Positions 41,100-49,046 of a stretch of 64,000 bases of DNA are shown one piece after another. This DNA is from Pseudomonadales bacterium. Lineage in GTDB: Bacteria; Pseudomonadota; Gammaproteobacteria; Pseudomonadales; Azotimanducaceae. The position numbers and the translations under genes were made by a program. The stretch spans positions 62,001 through 126,000 of the forward strand of contig JANQKS010000132.1 in the NCBI GenBank assembly GCA_028281005.1, written 5' to 3'. Within the stretch, counting starts at the first letter, position 1. Each line of letters begins with the position of its first letter. The notes under the pieces are model-generated. The model was not told the DNA's origin and did no database searches. It saw only the letters and a list, made by a program, of their open reading frames with translations.

Positions 41100-41235
41100 C
41101 GGGTGATATCACCAGGATATTGCACTATGGAAATTTCCTGAAAGTTAGCCTGAATTCACCCCTGGGTGATTGTCCCGGTAGAACACCCCCCTTATGTTGC
41201 CTGTACTGACAAGCAAATCACCAACGGGGGATGAC

Positions 41236-41934
41236 ATGATAAGAGTTGTTGTAGCCGACGATCACACGCTGATACGCAAGGCTTTGTGCGGTTTGTTAAA
41301 CGCCATCAGCAATGTGCAGGTGGTGGGGGAGGCAGCTACCGGCGAGCAAGCGGTGCAGCAGGCGCGTAAGCTGCAACCTGATATCGTCTTTATGGATATC
41401 ATCATGCCTGGTATGGGCGGTCTGGAAGCGACGCAGCGCATCGCCCAACAAGAAACCTCCAGCGCGGTGATTGCGCTCACCGCGTGTGCTGAGCCACCGT
41501 TTCCCGCGCAGATGCTTAAAGCCGGGGCTAAGGGTTACCTCACTAAGAACATCGACTTGGCGGAGTTAGAACTTGCGGTGCGACGTGTGTTTGCGGGGAA
41601 ACGTTATGTATGCAATGAGATTGCCCAAGACCTGGCCAGCTACGCTTATGATGAACATGTCGAGAGCCCATTTGCGGTGCTTTCTCATCGCGAGATGCAG
41701 ATCATGATGATGGTGGTGGGGTGTCAGAAGGTGAGCGAAATCTCGGGCAGCCTACACTTGTCTCCGAAGACGGTGAACAGCTACCGCTATCGTATTTTTG
41801 ACAAGTTGAACATTTCCAGCGATGTGGAGTTGGTTTTACTGGCGGTGCAACATGGCATGGTCTCCACAGTGCATAAGGGGCCCGCGGCCGCTCCGCGCGC
41901 GGTGGCCGCTGCTGCTTTAAGCCACACCGCGTAA
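41236..41934 (+). CDS. gacA: LuxR-family response regulator (GacA/UvrY)
   Basis: MIRVVVADDHTLIRKALCGLL, C-terminal LSHREMQIMMMV...VSEISGSLHLSPKTVNSYRYRIFDKL; close to uvrC/pgsA. Confidence 0.92.
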   Translation: MIRVVVADDHTLIRKALCGLLNAISNVQVVGEAATGEQAVQQARKLQPDIVFMDIIMPGMGGLEATQRIAQQETSSAVIALTACAEPPFPAQMLKAGAKGYLTKNIDLAELELAVRRVFAGKRYVCNEIAQDLASYAYDEHVESPFAVLSHREMQIMMMVVGCQKVSEISGSLHLSPKTVNSYRYRIFDKLNISSDVELVLLAVQHGMVSTVHKGPAAAPRAVAAAALSHTA

Positions 41935-41945
41935 CCTCGTTGCCG

Positions 41946-42581
41946 ATGACCTATTCACTCGCCAGCCTGCCCGCTTGCCGACGCTGCTCGCGTTTGGTGG
42001 CCAAACACAAAGAGGTGCGGCTGCGCTACCCCGGATACCATGCTGCCCCGGTGGGCGCCTGGGGCGATCCTCGCGCAAGGTTACTGGTGGTGGGTTTGGC
42101 GCCGGGTTTGCACGGCGCTGCACGGAGCGGACGCGCGTTTGTTGGGGATGCCAGTGGGGACTTTTTGTTTGCCGGTCTTGCCCGGCACAACCTGGCCACC
42201 AGTGCAGACCCGCAGCGAGCAAAACTGTTAAACACCCGTATCACGAACGTGGTTAAGTGTTTACCGCCGGACAACGCACCCACAACTGCTGAGATCAACA
42301 CCTGCCTGGGTTACCTGCGCACTGAGCTGCAGCAATTCTATTCTCCCGGTGTGCGTAAACCTCGTGTGGTGCTGACCCTTGGTGGGGTGGCACATCGTGT
42401 CGTGTGTCGCGCGTTGAGTGTCAAGCATACCTTTGCGCACGGCGCCGAGTGCCAGGTACATCCGCAGCTGACGTTGCTGGCGAGCTTCCACCCCAGTCGG
42501 TTAAACGTAAATACGCGACGTCTGACACCGGTTATGTTCGATACTGTGCTGCAACGCGCGCAAATGAGTCTCGGGGTTTAG
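41946..42581 (+). CDS. Uracil-DNA glycosylase, family 5 (UdgB-like)
   Basis: ARLLVVGLAPGLHGAARSGRAFVGDASGDFLF, ITNVVKCLPPDN, SFHPSRLNVNTRRLT. Confidence 0.88.
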   Translation: MTYSLASLPACRRCSRLVAKHKEVRLRYPGYHAAPVGAWGDPRARLLVVGLAPGLHGAARSGRAFVGDASGDFLFAGLARHNLATSADPQRAKLLNTRITNVVKCLPPDNAPTTAEINTCLGYLRTELQQFYSPGVRKPRVVLTLGGVAHRVVCRALSVKHTFAHGAECQVHPQLTLLASFHPSRLNVNTRRLTPVMFDTVLQRAQMSLGV

Positions 42582-42642
42582 CCGAACCGACAATTTGTGC
42601 GGGCGGTGTTGTTTCTGGCGCGGGTAACGCTATAGTGCCGCC

Positions 42643-44475
42643 ATGTCCGAAGCCAGTGCAGCGCCTGCGTTTGACGCGGAATCGTTCCTCAAGACCCTAA
42701 CCAAAAAGCCCGGTGTGTACCGCATGATTGGGGCAGAAGGGGAGGTGCTGTACGTGGGTAAAGCGCGAAACCTGAAAAACCGCGTGACCAGTTACTTCCG
42801 TGCTTCGGGTTTACAAGCAAAAACCATGGCGTTGGTGGCTAAGATCGAGGATATACAGGTCACTGTCACGCAAAGTGAAACGGAAGCCTTGCTGCTCGAA
42901 CAAAGCCTCATCAAACAGGAGCGGCCCCCGTACAACATCGTCTTACGCGATGACAAGTCATACCCCTATATCTATCTGACGGAACACAAAGACTACCCGC
43001 GCCTCACTTTCCACCGCGGCGCTAAGCGCAAAGGCGGTCGTTACTTTGGCCCCTTTCCTTCTGCTTATGCGGTGCGCGACAGCCTTAACATCCTGCAGAA
43101 GCTGTTTCGCTTGCGCCACTGCGATGACAGCTATTTCAAAAACCGTTCGCGTCCTTGTTTGCAGTATCAGATACAGCGGTGCAGTGCGCCGTGCGTGGGT
43201 TTGATCGACACGCAAGCCTACCGTGAAGACGTGGAGTTGGCGGTGATGTTCTTGGAAGGTAAAAGCCAGGCGGTACTGGATACCTTCAAGCGCAAAATGG
43301 ATGCTGCAGCCGCAGACCTCGAATTCGAAAAAGCCGCCAGCCTGCGGGATCAGATTACCCACCTGCGCAAAGTGCAAGAAAGCCAATATGTGCACGGCGA
43401 GGGTGGCGACGTGGACGTCTTTGGCTTAGCTACGCAAAGCGGTTCCAACTGCATCCAAGCTATGTTCATTCGTAATGGCCGTATGTGGGGGCAACGCGCG
43501 TTCTATCCGAAAAATGAGCTGGATATGCCGGCCGATGAACTGCTTGAAGCCTTTCTTTCCCAATACTACCTCGCCGGCAAAAGCCGGGATGTGCCGAAAC
43601 TGGTGGTCGCGTCCCACGTAGGAGAAGATCGGGATCTGTTAGCGGAAGCGCTCAGCGAGCAATCCGGTCGCCGGGTGCAAATACTTAAAGATGTGCGTGG
43701 CCAACGCGCGCGGTGGTTGGCTTTGGCGTTGGAAAACGCGGCGATGAGTCTACAGACCTACCTGGCTGACCGCCGCAATATGTTTGCACGCTTTGTTGAT
43801 CTGCAAGAAGCACTGCAATTGGAGACTATGCCAGAGCGTTTGGAGTGTTTTGACATCAGCCACACTATGGGTGAGGCGACGGTCGCCAGTTGCGTCGTGT
43901 TCGACACCAATGGTCCGCTAAAGTCCGATTACCGCCGCTTCAATATTGCAGGCATTACCCCTGGCGATGACTATGCGGCGATGGAACAAGCGCTGACGCG
44001 TCGCTATAGGCGCCTAAAAGAGGGTGAAGCCAAACTGCCGGACATTCTGGTGATCGATGGTGGCCCAGGTCAGGTTGCCAAGGCGGTGGAGGTCCTTGCA
44101 GCGCATGATGTCCAAGACGTGCAGATTTTGGGGATTGCCAAAGGCCCGGATCGACGCGCAGGTCTGGAGCGTTTTTTCCTAGACGGTGAGGAAGTCCGTA
44201 TTGAAGGAACGTCCAGCGCGGCGTTGCTACTGCAGCACATTAGAGATGAAGCACACCGTTTTGCCATCACCGGGCATCGTCAACGGCGTCAAAAGAAACG
44301 TCAGCAATCCGAATTGGAGGAGATACCAGGCGTCGGCCCAAAGCGGCGCAAGGAACTGCTGACCCATTTTGGTGGTTTGGCAGGGATAAAAGGGGCCAGT
44401 ATCGAGGAGTTGGCCAAAGTGCCCGGCATCAATCGCCGCCTGGCGGAGCAGATCTATGGCTCGATGCATCAGTAA
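42643..44475 (+). CDS. uvrC: Excinuclease ABC subunit C
   Basis: KPGVYRMIGAEGEVLYVGKARNLKNRV, ECFDISHTMGEATVASCVVFD, C-terminal HhH. Confidence 0.97.
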   Translation: MSEASAAPAFDAESFLKTLTKKPGVYRMIGAEGEVLYVGKARNLKNRVTSYFRASGLQAKTMALVAKIEDIQVTVTQSETEALLLEQSLIKQERPPYNIVLRDDKSYPYIYLTEHKDYPRLTFHRGAKRKGGRYFGPFPSAYAVRDSLNILQKLFRLRHCDDSYFKNRSRPCLQYQIQRCSAPCVGLIDTQAYREDVELAVMFLEGKSQAVLDTFKRKMDAAAADLEFEKAASLRDQITHLRKVQESQYVHGEGGDVDVFGLATQSGSNCIQAMFIRNGRMWGQRAFYPKNELDMPADELLEAFLSQYYLAGKSRDVPKLVVASHVGEDRDLLAEALSEQSGRRVQILKDVRGQRARWLALALENAAMSLQTYLADRRNMFARFVDLQEALQLETMPERLECFDISHTMGEATVASCVVFDTNGPLKSDYRRFNIAGITPGDDYAAMEQALTRRYRRLKEGEAKLPDILVIDGGPGQVAKAVEVLAAHDVQDVQILGIAKGPDRRAGLERFFLDGEEVRIEGTSSAALLLQHIRDEAHRFAITGHRQRRQKKRQQSELEEIPGVGPKRRKELLTHFGGLAGIKGASIEELAKVPGINRRLAEQIYGSMHQ

Positions 44476-44502
44476 CGGGTCGGCAAGTTGGTGCTTGTGG
44501 GT

Positions 44503-45087
44503 ATGAATCTACCAAACATCATAACTTTGGCGCGGATTTTCCTGATCCCGGTGTTTGTGCTGATTTATCTCATTCCAGGACAGTGGACCTATGTGTTGGC
44601 CGCGGTCTTCTTTGGCCTGGCGGCCTTCACTGATTGGTTAGACGGCTATCTGGCCAGACGTCTGAATCAAACCACCCCATTTGGCGCCTTTCTTGACCCG
44701 GTGGCGGATAAACTCATTGTGGTCAGCGCCTTGGTATTACTGATTGCCCAACACCATAACATCTGGCTCACGTTGCCGGCCTTGATCATTGTCGGCCGGG
44801 AGATTGTCATCAGCGCCTTGCGCGAGTGGATGGCGGAAATGAACAGCTCCGGTGCGGTGGCGGTGAGCGTGTTAGGCAAGGTGAAGACCACGGTGCAGAT
44901 GATAGCGATTTTCATGCTGCTGGCTTATCCGCCGAATATGGAGGCTATTTGGGTAGTGGGTAGCTACGTGTTGTTGTACGTCGCAGCATTTATGACCCTG
45001 TGGTCGATGTGCATCTACCTGATGGCGGCATGGCCGGCGTTAAAAGCTGGGTTACAGGGTGCTAAGCGTCGCAGCGATCCACCTTGA
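44503..45087 (+). CDS. pgsA: CDP-diacylglycerol-glycerol-3-phosphate 3-phosphatidyltransferase
   Basis: MNLPNIITLARIFLIPVFV, DWLDGYLARRLNQTTPFGAFLDPVADKL. Confidence 0.97.
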   Translation: MNLPNIITLARIFLIPVFVLIYLIPGQWTYVLAAVFFGLAAFTDWLDGYLARRLNQTTPFGAFLDPVADKLIVVSALVLLIAQHHNIWLTLPALIIVGREIVISALREWMAEMNSSGAVAVSVLGKVKTTVQMIAIFMLLAYPPNMEAIWVVGSYVLLYVAAFMTLWSMCIYLMAAWPALKAGLQGAKRRSDPP

Positions 45088-45131
45088 GCGTTACGCTTTT
45101 TGGCGTGCTAACGCGAGCGAGAGGAGATTAA

Positions 45132-45205
45132 TGGAGGCTGAGACCGGAGTCGAACCGGTGTACACGGAGTTGCAGTCCGCTGCATAACCACTCTGCCACC
45201 CAGCC
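45132..45205 (-). tRNA. tRNA-Cys(GCA), CCA encoded
   Basis: Minus strand ggctgggtggcagagtggttatgcagcggactgcaactccgtgtacaccggttcgactccggtctcagcctcca; GCA anticodon, TpsiC GGTTCGACTCC. Confidence 0.95.
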
Positions 45206-45259
45206 GCAAAGGGGGCGCATTCTAACGGGAAAACAGTAGAAATGGGATAGGCCAACAGC

Positions 45260-45655
45260 CTATTTGCCGAACTTATGCCGCAATGTGTACCAGCTGGGGT
45301 AGGGAATGGGCCGCGGGTCTTTTTTGGAGGTCCAAAACCTGACGACTCTGCCATCGGATAAGCGCAGCGCTTTGGCGACATCTTTGTTGGACAAACCTTT
45401 GCGGTCCATCCATTCACGCAACTCTTCCGGCGTGGGTGGGTACTTCTTCATACCACTGCCTTTTTTCTTGTCGTCCTTTTTGTCACCGCTGGATTTGCTG
45501 TCAGCGGAACCATCTTCTTCGCTTTCTTCGCTCGCTCGACGTCGCTCGCTTCTGGCGGCACTCTTCTTATCGTCCGTCTCGATGGCTGGCTCGGCATCTG
45601 AATGATGTTTTTGGTCTTTAATTTCGGTGCTTTCAGACTGCACGGCCGAATCCAA
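45260..45655 (-). CDS. Small protein: charged disordered N-terminal half plus HTH-like C-terminal domain
   Basis: MDSAVQSESTEIKDQKHH...DKKDDKKKGSG then PPTPEELREWMDRKGLSNKDVAKALRLSDGRVVRFWTSKKDPRPIPYPSWYTLRHKFG (XRE-type HTH). Confidence 0.8.
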   Translation of the reverse strand: MDSAVQSESTEIKDQKHHSDAEPAIETDDKKSAARSERRRASEESEEDGSADSKSSGDKKDDKKKGSGMKKYPPTPEELREWMDRKGLSNKDVAKALRLSDGRVVRFWTSKKDPRPIPYPSWYTLRHKFGK

Positions 45656-45754
45656 TTTTGCGTAGCAGAATGCTACTCAGCTTAGGAATATTGTTCCATA
45701 GGATTTTTTTGTTTTTTTGTTTTGGATCAAGTTCGGAGTGCGATTCTGACGAAA

Positions 45755-45772
45755 GTGTCATAAATCTGTAAC
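45755..45772 (+). promoter_or_regulatory. Near-consensus Pho box
   Basis: GTGTCATAAATCTGTAAC against CTGTCATA(A/T)A(A/T)CTGT(A/C)A(C/T); only the first base differs. GCTAAT (-10-like) 11 bp downstream. Confidence 0.65.
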
Positions 45773-45798
45773 ATAAAAGTTGTGCTAATTCAGATAGT

Positions 45799-45815
45799 TA
45801 GGCAATAATTGCCTA
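45799..45815. promoter_or_regulatory. 17-bp palindrome, candidate operator
   Basis: TAGGCAAT-a-ATTGCCTA. Confidence 0.6.
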
Positions 45816-45901
45816 CGGAAATTTTACCCTACGGAGCAATAATCCTTAGGTCGTATATTCCTAGATAGGCTAAGCGTTATTCCTAAATGGACTTGCAAAA
45901 A

Positions 45902-45924
45902 TATTAGGTAAATATATCCTAATA
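45902..45924. promoter_or_regulatory. Inverted repeat with TAGG/CCTA core, candidate operator
   Basis: TATTAGG-taaatatat-CCTAATA. Confidence 0.55.
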
Positions 45925-46080
45925 GCCGCTGAGAGGAGCACACTTGAACGACACCTAGAGTGAAATTTTGGACTCGTCTGGGCATGCAAGATCTCTCATA
46001 GGTACAACGACATAGAGCGTTGCAGAGACAGAAGCTATCGCCGAGGCAGATCTTTCAAGGTATAAATTGGAGTAGAAGTA

Positions 46081-46352
46081 TGAAGCAGACCCTTACCATC
46101 TTATTGTTAGCTGGCATTGCCGCCGGTTGCGCTAACACCTCAAACCAAAACACCCCGACCCATCGTTGGGAATCCACCAATGCAGCCACAGAAGTCCAAT
46201 ACCGCAACGATCATGCTCGCTGTCAGGCAAATGCCAGCGCGGTGGCCAGCGATGATACCTTTGCGGCTGATAGCGAGACGTTTGCTGTCTACAAGCAATG
46301 TATGATGAACCGCGGGTACGAACTCACCGCGTACAACAGCGGCCGCGAATAG
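46081..46352 (+). CDS. Small predicted lipoprotein, unknown function
   Basis: MKQTLTILLLAGIAAGCANTSNQ signal with lipobox; ATG at 46081. Confidence 0.72.
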
Positions 46353-46403
46353 GCCCCGGCTACCAGAAGAAATAAGGCGAAGAGAGACGAAGAGAGAAGA
46401 AGA

Positions 46404-46449
46404 AAGAAAAGAAAAACTTAAACAGAATAGGGCGAGTTTTTCTTTTCTT
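46404..46449. terminator. Bidirectional terminator-like hairpin between convergent genes
   Basis: AAGAAAAGAAAAACT ... AGTTTTTCTTTTCTT, perfect 15-bp arms with 16-nt loop. Confidence 0.65.
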
Positions 46450-46465
46450 CTCTTCGGCCCAGCAC

Positions 46466-47419
46466 TCAGCCAATCCCCAACCAAATGGCCCCACCGGCCA
46501 GCGCCATGCTAACGACCAACCCAGCGCCGGCTTTCGCGGCGTCTTTGCCGATGAGTACCGCTGAATGCTGTAAAGTTCGGTCTTTCATCAACATCGAGAT
46601 GGCAATTTCCCGTCCGGCCAGCAAACCTAGAAACACCCAAGTGGTGCTCATCGGCATGTCGCTCCACTCCTTAAAGACCAATAGGATCAGCCCATAAACG
46701 AAGTCGATGATGGTCGCCGAGCGAATGTCATTGACGTTGGTTTTGGACGTGACAATCTGCTGGATGCGCCCGCCGGCTTGATAAAAAATGACCCCTTGCA
46801 TGAGCACCAGTAGGATGGTTCCGAAAGCGATCCAATTGATGGAAAGATCTCGCGGCAAAAACACAAAGATGTTTGCCAGATCTTGGATGAGCCATTGACT
46901 CCACAGAAACGCGGTTGACGCCCACTGCAATATGACCCAATAGGTGGGTGCCTCTTGATCAACGGTATCCATCAGGTACTGCACGATGCGTCGAATCAGC
47001 AGGTACAGTAACAATGCCACGCCAAATGCCACCACGTACCCGAGTGCCGACTTCATCAGCATAGATTCGATGTTTTGCGGTGCAAATACGCTGAGGACCA
47101 AGAAGGTGGTGCTGACGGGGATCCCAAAACGGGTAAGCAGCAACAGCACAAATGGCGCTAAGACGTGCAACCAGGACACACCGTCCACCGGCTCCGGAAA
47201 TTTGTTCAACCGCCCGTAGGAGGGGTCGCCGTCGTTCATCAACCAGCCGTACCACAGCACAATGACCAGAATGCCGGAGGCGAAGATCCAGAGCTGCCAC
47301 CAAGCGCGTTTGGCGTTGGCGGCCAAAAAGGTACCGAGGGTTTGAATGGAATCGTTAGAGACAACCGAAAAAGCGGCCAGGGTAAATCCCACGACCATGA
47401 GTATTTCAGTTAACTGCAT
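46466..47419 (-). CDS. Polytopic membrane protein, distantly PiT phosphate-permease-like
   Basis: Multiple TM segments; SNDSIQTLGTF and GIPVSTTFLVLS resemble PiT ND / PVSTT motifs. Confidence 0.6.
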   Translation of the reverse strand: MQLTEILMVVGFTLAAFSVVSNDSIQTLGTFLAANAKRAWWQLWIFASGILVIVLWYGWLMNDGDPSYGRLNKFPEPVDGVSWLHVLAPFVLLLLTRFGIPVSTTFLVLSVFAPQNIESMLMKSALGYVVAFGVALLLYLLIRRIVQYLMDTVDQEAPTYWVILQWASTAFLWSQWLIQDLANIFVFLPRDLSINWIAFGTILLVLMQGVIFYQAGGRIQQIVTSKTNVNDIRSATIIDFVYGLILLVFKEWSDMPMSTTWVFLGLLAGREIAISMLMKDRTLQHSAVLIGKDAAKAGAGLVVSMALAGGAIWLGIG

Positions 47420-47570
47420 TTCGCCCCCAACGAAGCGCGGTGAAGATCTACTAAAAGTGGTGGCCGCGCGCGGCGGATTCTATACGCCCTGACATGCGGA
47501 TACACTGAGGAACAAGGTTCCTACAGGATGAAAGTTCCGCGTTGGATAAGCGCGGTAGAGAGGGTTTGGC

Positions 47571-47927
47571 TTAGCGGTCGGCCAGCTGTTGGGCGCTGAA
47601 GAAGTTTGCCAGTGCCTGTGCACCTTCACAGACTGCAGTTTGCATGTCTGCTTGTTTGGGAGTGAGTTCCCCCTTGGTTTCATACCACGCACATTCGTCT
47701 TGCAGCCAGTCGATAGCAGCTTGCTGGCATTGTGGGCGATCTGTACGCGACGCTTTGCGGCAGGCTCGCTCGGGCACAATCTTGCGATCTTTCCAGTCTA
47801 AGCCGATGTTGACGCCGTCATGTTGGAACCCGACGGTGTAGACCATCCCCGGGTCTTGGGGAAGGCGAGCTTCAATACTCTCGGACAGACCGAGCGACAG
47901 TGTAGTGAGGAGCAGCAATATATTCAT
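47571..47927 (-). CDS. Small exported protein, unknown function
   Basis: Signal-like MNILLLLTTLSLGLSESIEA, several cysteines; ATG at 47927. Confidence 0.65.
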   Translation of the reverse strand: MNILLLLTTLSLGLSESIEARLPQDPGMVYTVGFQHDGVNIGLDWKDRKIVPERACRKASRTDRPQCQQAAIDWLQDECAWYETKGELTPKQADMQTAVCEGAQALANFFSAQQLADR

Positions 47928-48034
47928 ACCGGCATTGTAGGAAGCCGGCTGGCGGGTCACTGTGATGCAGATGGCAAATTTGGAGAATGGTCACGTTTCA
48001 GCGCTATTGTTGGATCCCGTTTGCCGCGCTATGT

Positions 48035-48874
48035 TTATTGAAAAACGACGGTTTTGCCTTGATTCAGCAGTACACGGTGCTCAGCCTGATAACGCACCGC
48101 TTTGGCCAGCACCATACGTTCGATGTCGCGCCCCACGGCCACCAACTGCTGGGGCGACATGCGATGATCCACCCGTTCGATGCCCTGCTCGATGATCGGG
48201 CCTTCGTCCAAGTCCGCGGTGACGTAATGGGCGGTGGCGCCAATCAGCTTAACCCCTTTGGCATGCGCTTGGTGGTAGGGGCGTCCGCCTTTAAAACTCG
48301 GTAGGAACGAGTGATGAATGTTGATGATGCGGCCGGGCATGGCTTCACACACCGCAGGCGAGAGCACTTGCATGTATCTGGCCAGAACCACAAAATCGAT
48401 GGCGCGGCGCGTTATCTCTTCCAACAGTTTGGCTTCTTGTTGAGCCTTGTTTTGCTCGTTGATCGGCAGATGTAGAAAGTCGATGTCTTGGTTGGCCGCC
48501 AGCGGGTAGGCGTCGCGGTGATTGGAAACCACCGCATTCACCTCAATGGGCAGCTCGCCATTGCGGGTTCGATATAAAAGATCCACCAGGCAGTGGTCTA
48601 GTTTACTGACCATAATGAGGACATTGGGCCGCTTGTTAACGGGCCATATCTCGCCGTGCATGTTGTGCATACGGGCGATTTCAGCAAATCCATGATTGAG
48701 CCTGTCTAGCGGCTCATTTCCCGCAAAATGTACACGCATGAAAAACAAGCCAGAGTCAGGGTCACCGTACTGGTCGCTGTCGAGAATGTTGCAGTCCAGC
48801 TCAAACAGCCAGCTGGACACCGAGCGTACCAAGCCGATTTGGTCTGGACAGGAAAACGTAAGGATGTATTCCAT
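48035..48874 (-). CDS. purU: Formyltetrahydrofolate deformylase
   Basis: ILTFSCPDQIGLVRSVSSWLF ACT domain; IINIHHSFLPSFKGGRPYHQAHAKGVKLIGATAHYVTADLDEGPII. Confidence 0.96.
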   Translation of the reverse strand: MEYILTFSCPDQIGLVRSVSSWLFELDCNILDSDQYGDPDSGLFFMRVHFAGNEPLDRLNHGFAEIARMHNMHGEIWPVNKRPNVLIMVSKLDHCLVDLLYRTRNGELPIEVNAVVSNHRDAYPLAANQDIDFLHLPINEQNKAQQEAKLLEEITRRAIDFVVLARYMQVLSPAVCEAMPGRIINIHHSFLPSFKGGRPYHQAHAKGVKLIGATAHYVTADLDEGPIIEQGIERVDHRMSPQQLVAVGRDIERMVLAKAVRYQAEHRVLLNQGKTVVFQ

Positions 48875-49046
48875 CAGTTTTTTAGATGAGTTGCAGGTGC
48901 GGCGCCTGGGTGGAAGTGCGCGGCATACTAGCATAGCCGTTCGCTAGAGGACTGGGGTTGGTCCGATCAGCCAAGAAAATGGAGCTTATTTGGGACTTGG
49001 TCCTCGAATTAGTACAAATGCACTATTCGGCTGAAAAATTGACGAT

